A DNA stretch of 64,000 nucleotides from the NCBI GenBank assembly GCA_963772375.1, contig CAVYXG010000005.1, positions 1,302,001 through 1,366,000 of the forward strand. The letters are read 5' to 3'. The DNA comes from DATBHM01 sp963772375. Lineage in GTDB: Bacteria > Actinomycetota > UBA4738 > JACQTL01. Shown piece by piece: positions 8,662-16,656 of the stretch (its first letter is position 1; each line of letters begins with the position of its first letter). Under the pieces are notes generated by a model. That model saw only the letters and a list, made by a program, of their open reading frames with translations. It made no database searches and was not told the DNA's origin. The position numbers and the translations under genes are program-made.

Positions 8662-9621
8662 ATGCAGGAGACCGTCCCAGGACCGTCCCGCCCGCCCCGG
8701 CGTTCGGCGATCGGCGCCGCGCTGATCCCGGCCGGGATCGTGCTCATGCTGGTCGGCCTGGCAGGCGATCTCCTGGTCACGACGCTCGAGCCGGCCTCGG
8801 CGAACGACGGCCGGCTCATCAGCTTCTCCCACCCCAACCTGTGGCATCTGGTGATGTTCGCCGGCGTGGTCGTCACGGCCGTCGGGGGCATCCGATGGGC
8901 GAGTCGCCAGCGGAGCGAGCTCGCGGCACTGGTCGGCGGGCTGATCACGCTGCTGCTCGTCGCCACGGTGGCGCTCGGGGGGTGGGCGGCGATGCGGAAG
9001 ACGAACGAGCCCGCCGCCGACCGGGGCATCCTCCCGGTGGTCGCGCCGGGGATCCACCATCACGGCGCCACCGTGACCGGCGAGGGCGACTCGGCGTTCG
9101 GCGAGCACGTCCACGGGACGCCCGGCCCGGTGACGGCCGCGCAGCGGGTGGTGCTCGACTGGCAGCTCGCGGAGGCCAAGACGGCGACGACCAGGTACAA
9201 GGACATCGACGCGGCCAAGGCGGACGGCTACATCCAGGTGACCCAGTTCATCCCGGGGCTCGGGTTGCACATGGCGAACCTGCGGATCCCCACCTCGACC
9301 TTCGACCCCGCGAAACCCCAGGTCCTGCTGTACGAGCCCGATGCGAAGGGGAACCTCCGGCTGGTGGGCGTCGCGTACGAGTTCCTGCACACGAACGACA
9401 CCCCGCCGGCCGGGTTCGCCGGGGGTTCGGACGTGTGGCACTACCACACGAATCTGTGCTTTCAGAAGGGCGGGTCGGTGACGATCGCCCGGGACGACGT
9501 TGCGTGCAAGGCGGTCGGCGGTCTGGTCTTCCAGCGCCAGACGTCCTGGCTGCTCCACGCGTGGATCTGGAAGACCAACCCCGATGGCGTGTTCACCGAG
9601 GTGAACCCCCGGGTCGCCTGA
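8662..9621 (+). CDS. Membrane-anchored protein with a conserved His-rich extracytoplasmic domain, function unknown
   Basis: A 319-residue protein with three predicted membrane helices (about 17-39, 60-79, 90-111) and an outer domain of about 190 residues. That domain contains a His-rich start (GIHHHGATV, HVHGTPG), a helix with KDIDAAKADGYIQVT, then GLGLHMANLRIP, PQVLLYEPDAKGNLRLVGVAYEF and WHYHTNLCF, ending WLLHAWIWKTNPDGVF. This arrangement is shared with uncharacterised bacterial proteins whose core reads as a conserved metal-ligand-like set (HMxN, WHxHxNLC, HAW). I infer metal or small-ligand binding only from the conserved His/Cys. No enzyme is assigned. Confidence 0.6.
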   Translation: MQETVPGPSRPPRRSAIGAALIPAGIVLMLVGLAGDLLVTTLEPASANDGRLISFSHPNLWHLVMFAGVVVTAVGGIRWASRQRSELAALVGGLITLLLVATVALGGWAAMRKTNEPAADRGILPVVAPGIHHHGATVTGEGDSAFGEHVHGTPGPVTAAQRVVLDWQLAEAKTATTRYKDIDAAKADGYIQVTQFIPGLGLHMANLRIPTSTFDPAKPQVLLYEPDAKGNLRLVGVAYEFLHTNDTPPAGFAGGSDVWHYHTNLCFQKGGSVTIARDDVACKAVGGLVFQRQTSWLLHAWIWKTNPDGVFTEVNPRVA

Positions 9622-9663
9622 TCCGGGCGCGGGCCGGCGGGCGATCGTCCGGCGCGGGCCGAG

Positions 9664-10269
9664 CTAGTCGTCCGGCGTGGCCGCCTGCTTCGCCGTCGCA
9701 GCGGCCTTCTTCGCCCCCGACGCCGCCTTCCGCGCGCCGGCCGAGCCCGTCCCCGATACCCGCTTGGCGGCGGAGGCCGCGGAACCCGCCGCCGCCTTCG
9801 CCCCGGACGCGGCCTTGCCGGACGCCCGTTTGGCGGCTCCCCCGGCGGCCTTCGCCCCGGCGGCCGCGTCCTCCGCGACGACCTTCGCCGCGGCCGCCGC
9901 GCCCTGCGACGCCGCGGCCGCCTTCATCCCGGCGCCGGTCGCGGCGTCGCCGGCCTGCTTCGCCCGCCCCGGGATCCGCCCGGCGGTCGACCGGCCGACC
10001 TCGGCCACCTTCCGGCCGACGGCGGGGGCATTCTTCGCCACGGTCCGGCCGACTTCGGCCGCCTTCTTCGCCACCGCCGGCGCCTTCTCGGCAACGCCCT
10101 TCAGCTGCTTGGGGGCCTTCTCGGCCACCGACTTCGCCACCCCGGGCGCCTTTTGGGCCACCAACTTGCCGAGCTCCGCGGTCTTCTTCGCCACCGCGGG
10201 TGCCTTCTCCGCGAGCTCCGACAGCAGATCGGCCGCGGTCTGCGTGAAGCTCTTCGACTGCTTGGCCAT
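9664..10269 (-). CDS. Ala/Lys-rich histone-H1-like protein
   Basis: A 201-residue, strongly basic, low-complexity protein. The first 100 residues are degenerate repeats built on AEKAPAVAKKxAELGK (seen about five times), with the look of 11-residue amphipathic helices; the second half is KAA/GAKAA/SGAKAAA repeats like the Lys-rich tails of bacterial histone H1-like and HupB proteins. A strong ribosome site (GAGGAGG) sits 7 nt before the ATG, which supports a real gene. Nucleoid or polyphosphate association is plausible for such sequences, but low-complexity likeness is weak evidence. Phasin-like PHB granule binding is another option for AEKAP repeats. Confidence 0.65.
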   Translation of the reverse strand: MAKQSKSFTQTAADLLSELAEKAPAVAKKTAELGKLVAQKAPGVAKSVAEKAPKQLKGVAEKAPAVAKKAAEVGRTVAKNAPAVGRKVAEVGRSTAGRIPGRAKQAGDAATGAGMKAAAASQGAAAAAKVVAEDAAAGAKAAGGAAKRASGKAASGAKAAAGSAASAAKRVSGTGSAGARKAASGAKKAAATAKQAATPDD

Positions 10270-10328
10270 GGTTCGCCTCCTCGGGTCCGAACGCCGGCAC
10301 CGCGCCGAGTGTGGACCACGCCGGTCGG

Positions 10329-12267
10329 TCACCGCAAACGTCGGTCCCGCGAGGGTCCGAGGTAGGCCAACCGGACCTCGGGGCGCTCGGCCACCTCGCC
10401 GGGCGGCCCCTCGGCGATCACGCGGCCGGCGTCGAGGACGGTGACCCGGGATGCGACCGAGCGGACCAGCCGGAGGTTGTGCTCGACGAGCAACACGGCC
10501 AGGCCCCCGGCGGCCACCCGTTCCAGCACGGACACGAGCATCGGGAGGTCGGTCGTCGCCATGCCGGCGGCCGGCTCGTCGAGCAGCAGGAGGCGCGGGC
10601 CGGAGGCGAGCGCCCCGGCGATCATCAGCATCCGCTGCTCCGTGGAGGTGAGGCGTTCCGCGGGCGTCCCCGCCCGGTTGGCCAGACCGACGGTGTCGAG
10701 GGCGGCCATGCCCCGGGCCCGCGCCGCCCGGGCGCCGGCTCTCGCGCGAGGTGTGGCCAGCATCGTCCGGATCGCCCCGCCGTCGTGGCGGCCGCCCACT
10801 GTGCCCGTCTCGGCGTGCTCCAGCGCCGTCAGGGCCGGGAACACGCTGGTCGTTTGCAGGGTTCGGGCGACGCCCAGCCGGACGCGTTCGAGCTCCGTGG
10901 TCCGGGTGACGTCCGAGCCGTCGATCGAGATGTCGCCTGCGTCGGGGGCGAGGTCGCCGGCCAGGAGGCGCAGGAGCGTGGTCTTCCCCGACCCGTTCGG
11001 TCCGATCAGCGCGTACACCCGGCCGCGCTCGAGCCGGAGGTCGATCCCGTCGGCCGCCACGACGCCGCCGAACCTCCGCTCCAGCCCGTTCGCCTCGAGG
11101 ATGAGTCCCCCGGCGCGCGCGGGCGTTGCGGCGAGCTCCGGACGCGCCGAGGCCGGCCCCGCCGAGGCCGGCCTCGCCGAGGCCGGTTCCGTGCCCGGGC
11201 TGCCCCGTCCCGCCGGATCCGACACCAGGCGCCGCCACCACGTCCCCGCAGCCCGGACCAGTCCGCCCCGGCCGAGCAGCAGCAGGGCCGCGAGGAGCAG
11301 CAACGCCGCCATCACCGGCTCGAACCGGACCTCGTCGACGCCGATCACCGACCCGAGGGCCGCCGACAGCCGGGGGAGCGCCGCGAGCACCGCTGCGCCC
11401 GCGATCGGTCCGAGCGTCGTGCCGGCCCCGCCAAGCAGCACCGCGACGAACAGCTCGACGGACCGCAGCGGCCCGTACGACGCCGGGTCGGCGACCCCGG
11501 CCGCCAGCGCGGCCAGGACCCCGGCCGCCCCGGCCACCCCGGCGGCCGCCACCACCGCCCCCCACTCCAGGCGGGGGCCCGGCACCCCCAGCGCCGCCGC
11601 CGCATCCGGGCCCTGCCGCACCGCCGCCAGTCCCAGGCCGGGGCGGTTCCGCGCGACGACACGGAACATGACCAGCGAGCACACGACGAGGAGCAGCGCG
11701 GTCTCGAACAGGACGGCCGGGGTTACGGTCACCACGGGTCCCACGCCGAACAGGCGGAACGGCAGGCTCCGCACGACCAGCCCCTGCGAGCCGCCGAACG
11801 GCCCGGCGAACGCGTCGAGCGCCAGCCCCACCAGCCAGGCCACCAACCAGGTGGCGACCGCGACGAACGCCGGCCGGAGCCGGGCCGCCACGACGCCGAC
11901 CGCGGCCCCTGCGCCGAGCGAGAGCGCGACGCCGACCACCGCGGCGGATGCCGGATCCCACCCGTGCACGCCGGTCAGCCGTCCGACCGCGAACGCCCCC
12001 ACCGCCATGAATGCCCCCTGGCTGAGGATGGGAATGCCGCCCAGCCCGACGGCGGCGTTCAGCCCGATCGCGGCGAGCACCGTGCACAGCCATCCGGCCG
12101 CATTCGCTGGTTCGGCCCGCGCCGAGAACGACCGGCGCGGCGAAGGCGGCCACGGCCGCACCGAGCCAGACCCACGAGGCCCGGGTCCATGCCCCGGCCA
12201 GGTCGCGCCCGGCCGTGCCGAGCGCCACCCGGACGTCGCGGGCCGCCGACCCGATCCGCCCGCTCAC
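10329..12267 (-). pseudogene. LivM-LivG fusion (branched-chain amino-acid ABC permease plus ATPase), interrupted by a +1 frameshift
   Basis: One polypeptide would combine the LivM permease (about 300 residues, with ILSQGAFMAVGAFAVGRL and the GGAGTTLGPIAGAAVLA block) and a LivG ATPase with Walker A GPNGSGKTT, an atypical signature LTSTEQRM and Walker B RLLLLDEPAAG. The natural start is GTG at 12267, which overlaps the livH stop (GTGA). That frame reads a good LivM N-terminus up to APVVLGA, then loses sense; the LivM sequence resumes with RAEPANAAGW in the next frame. One extra base near 12115-12125, in a run of G/C, explains this. The intact frame from GTG 12161 to 10329 codes 610 residues and lacks only the first membrane helix. 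No second ATPase (LivF) is present. Confidence 0.7.
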
Positions 12268-13229
12268 CCCCACGGCCTCGAAGCGCCGTGGGGGGATCCA
12301 GCGGCGGCCCGTCGGCGGCCCCGGCCCACGACGACCGCGACCACCACGGCCACCAGCAGCGGCGCCACGTCGCGCCACGAGGGGCCGAGCCGGAGACCCC
12401 CAACGTGCAGCGTCGTCACGGCCGCCTCCAGAACCCCGATGCCGAGCCCCGCAACGAAGGACCGCCACGGCGACCCGAACCCAACGATGAGCGCGGCGGC
12501 CAGGCCCTTCAGCCCGAGCAGCGCCCCCGTGTCGGCATTCACCGGCGATCCCGGCGCCGCGACGAGGGCCGCGAGCGCGGCGATCGCTCCGGTCCCGGCG
12601 AAGGCCAGCGCCAGCAGGCGGTCCACCGGGAGGCCCACCGTGTCGGCGGCGTCGATGTCCATGGCCACGGCCTGCAGCGCGCGGCCCTGCCGGCTCCGCC
12701 CCAGCACCGCGGCCGCGATCGCGGCGAGCGCCACGCCGACCGCGATGACGAAGAACGCCCTGACCTGCACCGTGGCGCCACCGCCCAGGGAGATCGCGCC
12801 CGCGTTGCCGATCCGGTCGAACGGCAGCAGGTCGGGAAACACATACGCCTGCCGCACGAACGCCGCCGCCACGAACCCGTGGATGGCGAAGGTGGCGGCG
12901 ACCATTGCCCCGACCCACCCGATCACCGACCGCTGCCGGAGGAACGGCCGCACGGCGAGGACGTACACCAGCGCGCCCACGACGAGGGCCACCGCGAGGG
13001 CGGCCGCGATCCCGAGCACCGATCGCCACGCCGGGACGCTCGTGGCGGTGACCGGCCCGGCGCCGCCCTCCACCGCCAGCGCCGCCAGGACCGCCAGCCC
13101 GACCAGGTCCCCGAGGGCGAACGGCACGATCCCGGTGAGGCGGTACGCGAGGGAGGTCCCCACCGCCAGCAATCCGTACACCGCCCCCGCGGCCAGACCG
13201 GTCACCACCACCTGGACGATCAGCGGCAC
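12264..13229 (-). CDS. livH: LivH-type branched-chain amino-acid ABC permease
   Basis: A 321-residue membrane permease of the LivH family. It begins VPLIVQVVVTGLAAGAVYGLLAVG, the classic LivH N-terminus with the QxxxxGLxxGxxYxLLAxG pattern, and shows the family's RAVAMDIDAADTVGLPVDRLL segment (usual form R A x A x D x x x A x x x G), then GLKGLAAALIVGFGS. About eight membrane helices can be counted. Start is GTG 13229. It heads an operon with the LivM-LivG fusion (4-nt overlap). The likely solute is a branched-chain amino acid or another small carboxylate/amide; LivHMGFK paralogs transport many substrates. Confidence 0.85.
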   Translation of the reverse strand: MPLIVQVVVTGLAAGAVYGLLAVGTSLAYRLTGIVPFALGDLVGLAVLAALAVEGGAGPVTATSVPAWRSVLGIAAALAVALVVGALVYVLAVRPFLRQRSVIGWVGAMVAATFAIHGFVAAAFVRQAYVFPDLLPFDRIGNAGAISLGGGATVQVRAFFVIAVGVALAAIAAAVLGRSRQGRALQAVAMDIDAADTVGLPVDRLLALAFAGTGAIAALAALVAAPGSPVNADTGALLGLKGLAAALIVGFGSPWRSFVAGLGIGVLEAAVTTLHVGGLRLGPSWRDVAPLLVAVVVAVVVGRGRRRAAAGSPHGASRPWG

Positions 13230-13286
13230 GAGCGCTCCGGTGTTGTGTTGACGGTGGGAGAAGGGTCGCCGGAGTATAGCCGTGCC

Positions 13287-13901
13287 GTGCTGCCCGATCG
13301 CAGATCCCAACGCAGCGCGCCGGGCTTCCCCTCCGTCCGCGCTTGGCGTGCCCTCGCCGCGGCCGGCGCGGTGGTGCTGCTCGCCGGGTGCGTTGCCCGG
13401 ACGCCGGCCTCCCAGGGCGCGCAGGTCAGCCCGACGAAGCAGGGCCTCATCCAGGGCGGAGGCGTCAGCCGGCCGAACGGGCCTCCCCCCGGCGGCCGGC
13501 CGAAGTGCACCTATCCGGAGCGGGTCGCCACGCCCGAGTGGCTCCCGGACGACCTGCCGTTCCCGGCGGGGACGTACACGGCCCAGGAGCTCGGGGAGGA
13601 TGCCGGCTACCACAAGGCGGTGATGGTCCTCCCGGGGACGCTTACGGCCTGGACCCGGTTCGTGCTCGACCAGTGGCCGAAGTCGGGATACATCCTCGGC
13701 CGGGGCGACTCCGAGGCGTTCGAGGTGGAGGACGTGTTCTCGAAGACGCCCACGGTCGGTGCGTTCAAGGCGGTGTCGGTGTTCTGCTCACCGGGGTACT
13801 CGAAGATGCTGCTGATCTTCGCGGAGCAGAGCCCCACCCTGCCGGTGCTGCCGAGCCCGTCGGGGACGCCCATCAACCCGAACGCCTCGCCGGCCCCCTG
13901 A
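13287..13901 (+). CDS. Lipoprotein of unknown function
   Basis: A 204-residue lipoprotein starting at GTG 13287. The hydrophobic stretch ALAAAGAVVLLAGC ends in the lipobox LAGC. After a Gly/Pro-rich linker the domain begins CTYPERVATPEWLPDDLPFPAGTY and continues through TAWTRFVLDQWPKSGYILGRGDSEAFEVEDVF and VFCSPGYSKMLLIFAE. This resembles uncharacterised actinobacterial exported domains of about 120 residues, in which a polypeptide such as a transport partner could be sensed, but I cannot name it. It is divergent from livH; the 57-nt gap holds a TTGACG (13248-13253) that may be a -35 element for this gene. Confidence 0.65.
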   Translation: MLPDRRSQRSAPGFPSVRAWRALAAAGAVVLLAGCVARTPASQGAQVSPTKQGLIQGGGVSRPNGPPPGGRPKCTYPERVATPEWLPDDLPFPAGTYTAQELGEDAGYHKAVMVLPGTLTAWTRFVLDQWPKSGYILGRGDSEAFEVEDVFSKTPTVGAFKAVSVFCSPGYSKMLLIFAEQSPTLPVLPSPSGTPINPNASPAP

Positions 13902-13902
13902 C

Positions 13903-13994
13903 GCTAGTGTCCCGCGTCGCAAGTCGCTTGACGCTTCCGGCGGTCGGCGGCGGCTCGGGTGGGTGTAAGCGGATTTCGGACGCGGGACACTAGC
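13903..13994. repeat. 92-bp element with 16-bp perfect terminal inverted repeats (MITE-like)
   Basis: Positions 13903-13918 read GCTAGTGTCCCGCGTC and 13979-13994 are its exact reverse complement. Both ends carry CTAG, as expected for a 4-bp target duplication or a palindromic target. The 60-nt interior codes nothing. It lies between two convergent genes and the right arm contains the TAG stop of the minus-strand gene at 13990. It could act as a bidirectional terminator whatever its origin. Confidence 0.55.
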
Positions 13995-15279
13995 TGCGGC
14001 TCCAGACGACCACGGCGCCAAGCGCGAGCGCCACGGCGACGCCGACGCCCGCGAGCACTCCGAGGGGGCCGTCGGCGGGGGGTGGCGGCGTGGGTGGGAC
14101 CGGCCTCACCGGCGCCAGCTGGAACCGGTACCCGCTCAGCGCCGGGCCGGTCGGGTCGGGGTTGCCGAGATACGCGTCGAACTGCCGCAGCCGGGCGATC
14201 CGCCACATCGTGTCCATGATCAGCGCGGTCATCGCCCGGGGGTCGAACGCGGCCGGCTCCGAACGCACCCCCGCAGCCCAGGTCGGGCCGGCGGGCGGCG
14301 TGAGCGACGCCGGGCTCGGCAGGCCCGAGCGGGCGTCGATCGTGATCGACGGCAGCCGCAGGCCCCGGACCCGCCCCGTGATGTCCACCGTGTGGGCCAG
14401 GGGGGATCCCCCGCCGAGCGTCGCCGCGAACCGCACCTCCCCGGAGGGCCCGGGCGGCGCGGTCCCGCCGGCGTGGTCGAGATGGAACTCCGGCGCCGGG
14501 ACCGCGATCGTGCCGTCGATCGCGATGGGGGCCTCGAGGTCGGCGGTCCGGAACGACGTCCCGGTGAGGAGGATCGCCCCCGGAACCCCGCCCTGGCCGG
14601 GCACCGCCCGCTCCCCGGCCGCGAGGTGCGCGCGGATGGCGTCGAGGATCGCGGCGCCGCGACGGAGCCCGATCTCCCCGTCGACGACCTGGATCGGGAC
14701 CGGCGAGTTGTTCGTCACGGTCAGGTGGACGTGGAGCCGCCCCGTGTACGTGTGTCCCGGCTGGACCGGCCGCCCGTCGACCGTCATGGCCAGGGACACC
14801 CGGATCGGCAGCCGGACCTCCTCCTGGCCCGGGATGAGGTCGAGCCGTGCACCGAGCGACTTCGTGTCGTCGCAGAACCCCTGCCAGATCACGGAGCCGA
14901 TCCGCAGGCCGGGTTCCGACTCGGAGCCCGGGAGCGCCTCGACATCCGTCGCCGGCCCGGGGATCTTGAACTCGAAGTCGCCGAGCCCGTGCAGGAGGAG
15001 TCGCTGGTCGTCCGCGACGGCGACCGGCGAGCCGTCGGTCCCGAACGCGACGCGGACGCGTTCGTCGTCGGCCACCGGCCCGGGGAGCCGGGTCTCGATG
15101 CCGCGGGAACCGTTCAGGATCCGTTCGATGCTGACACCCACCGCCAGGGCATCGGTCTGGGTGGGGAGCTCGACGCGCGTGGCCTCGGCGGCGCGGGCGG
15201 GAAGGACCGGGGCCGCCGCCAGGAACGCCGCGGTGGCGCCGGCCACCATCCGTCGGGCGAGTCGAGCCGGTGCGCGCAT
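13990..15279 (-). CDS. Exported membrane-anchored protein, function unknown
   Basis: A 429-residue protein with a Sec signal (ATAAFLAAAPVLPARA) and a C-terminal membrane helix preceded by a Pro-rich spacer (VRPVPPTPPPPADG then LGVLAGVGVAVALALGAVVVW). The outer part is beta-rich, with tracts like HTYTGRLHVHLTVTNNSPVPIQV and EFHLDHAGGTAPPGPSGEVRFAATLGG that look like immunoglobulin-type strands. I do not recognise the family. It follows the LivK-type lipoprotein gene by 51 nt on the minus strand, so the two are probably co-transcribed. The stop codon lies in the inverted repeat at 13979-13994. Confidence 0.65.
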   Translation of the reverse strand: MRAPARLARRMVAGATAAFLAAAPVLPARAAEATRVELPTQTDALAVGVSIERILNGSRGIETRLPGPVADDERVRVAFGTDGSPVAVADDQRLLLHGLGDFEFKIPGPATDVEALPGSESEPGLRIGSVIWQGFCDDTKSLGARLDLIPGQEEVRLPIRVSLAMTVDGRPVQPGHTYTGRLHVHLTVTNNSPVPIQVVDGEIGLRRGAAILDAIRAHLAAGERAVPGQGGVPGAILLTGTSFRTADLEAPIAIDGTIAVPAPEFHLDHAGGTAPPGPSGEVRFAATLGGGSPLAHTVDITGRVRGLRLPSITIDARSGLPSPASLTPPAGPTWAAGVRSEPAAFDPRAMTALIMDTMWRIARLRQFDAYLGNPDPTGPALSGYRFQLAPVRPVPPTPPPPADGPLGVLAGVGVAVALALGAVVVWSRS

Positions 15280-15330
15280 CGTCCGTACAGTGTGCCGGTC
15301 GAAAGGCCGGCGCGCCCCCCACGGGCCGCC

Positions 15331-16569
15331 TCAGGTCTGGGGGATCGTCGGCAGGGTCGACGACAGCGGGTCGTTCTTCACGGGGGCGTAGGTCATGTCG
15401 TGGAACGACGCGAAGTACGTGTCGTCGTCGATCACGCCCTCGTGGTTCTTCTCGTTGAACCCGCGCTCGTCGCCGTTCACCCCGCGCGTCTCGACCTCGT
15501 TCAGGGCGTGCACCAAGGCCTCGCCGGTCCCACCGGCCGTCGCGACCAGGGCCGTGTGCAGCAGGTTCACGAAGTCGTCGGGGTACATCGCGTAGTCCGG
15601 CGGCTGGTACACCGTCGTGCCCTCCGCGGTCTTCACGCCGGTGTCGTCGCGGCCGAACGCATTCGCGTACGCGGCCTGGAAGGCGAGGAACGGCCCGGGG
15701 CCGCGTTCCGCCGTCATGCGTCCCGCGGCGAACGTCAGCCCGTCGACCCAGTCCGGGTGGTCGGCGAGCTGCTGGCGGACGAGCGGGTCCTCGCCCGAGG
15801 CCGGCGTGAACACCGGAACGTCCCATCCGCCCGACCGGGCCGCCCGGATGACCTCGGCCACCGCGGCGGCCCGGGCCCACACGAGGAGCGCGGTGGCGCC
15901 GGCCCGGCGGGCCTGCAGCACCTGCGGGGACAGGTCGGTCGCGGTGCTCGGCAGCTGGATCCGCGCCGCCACCGACTCCGGGATGTGGTCCCACGCGTCG
16001 TCCAGGGCGACCTGGCCCTGCCGGCCGTAGTCGGTGTCGTCGGTCATGAGCGCCGCCTTCAGCCCCTGCGGCGCCAGGAACTCCGCATACCGGAACGAGA
16101 TCCCGTGGTCGGTCGGGGCGATGCGGAACACGTTCGGCCGCGCGGCCGGGTCGACCTGGCCCTCGCCGCCCTGGTACACGATGCAGATCGGAACTCCGGC
16201 CGCGTTCGCCACCTGCCAGGACGCGTCGATGCCGGTTCCCTCGTCGAGGATGGCGACGGCACCGTCGGCGACGGCCCGGCGCACGTTCGCCACGGCCCGC
16301 TCGGCCGACAGCCCGTTGTCGTACTTCTTGATCGAGAACGTGTACCGGACGGTCCCGATGGCGAACCCGCCTCCCCGGTTCCACCGGTCGACCGCGAGCT
16401 TCGCGCCCTGATAGATGGTCTGCCCGACGAACGCGTCCTCCGAGAACGGGGCGTTGACGGCGACGAGGAGCGTCTTGGAGCTGGTCGGCTCGGGATGGCT
16501 CGAACACGCCACCGAGGCGGCGAGCAGCAGCGGAAGGACCGACGCGAGGCCCCGGGTGCCGCGGGACAT
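15331..16569 (-). CDS. LivK-type ABC transporter substrate-binding lipoprotein
   Basis: A 412-residue periplasmic-binding-type protein, lipid-anchored through LLAASVACSS. The fold shows in TLLVAVNAPFSEDAFVGQTIYQGAKLAVDRWN, GAVAILDEGTGIDASWQVANAAGVPICIVYQGG and LMTDDTDYGRQGQVALDDAW, all typical of type I Leu/Ile/Val-binding proteins. It would deliver solute to a LivHM permease. The livH/livMG genes lie 2 kb away on the same strand, separated by two genes, so partnership is likely but not proven by operon structure. The substrate is unknown. Confidence 0.85.
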   Translation of the reverse strand: MSRGTRGLASVLPLLLAASVACSSHPEPTSSKTLLVAVNAPFSEDAFVGQTIYQGAKLAVDRWNRGGGFAIGTVRYTFSIKKYDNGLSAERAVANVRRAVADGAVAILDEGTGIDASWQVANAAGVPICIVYQGGEGQVDPAARPNVFRIAPTDHGISFRYAEFLAPQGLKAALMTDDTDYGRQGQVALDDAWDHIPESVAARIQLPSTATDLSPQVLQARRAGATALLVWARAAAVAEVIRAARSGGWDVPVFTPASGEDPLVRQQLADHPDWVDGLTFAAGRMTAERGPGPFLAFQAAYANAFGRDDTGVKTAEGTTVYQPPDYAMYPDDFVNLLHTALVATAGGTGEALVHALNEVETRGVNGDERGFNEKNHEGVIDDDTYFASFHDMTYAPVKNDPLSSTLPTIPQT

Positions 16570-16656
16570 GGGCCCGAAGTGTACGACCCGACCCCGCTTC
16601 CGGAGGGACCGGTCTCCCCGTGGGAACGCCTCCCATGTGGTATTCAGGGCGGGCGA

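Noticed and set aside
9664..13029. A 1121-codon open frame on the minus strand across the histone-like gene and the livMG region
   Set aside because: It joins the real histone-like gene to an antisense/other-frame reading of livMG. Most of it is Arg/Gly-rich without domains; only the first LivM helix (from 12267) and the last 201 codons are real coding.
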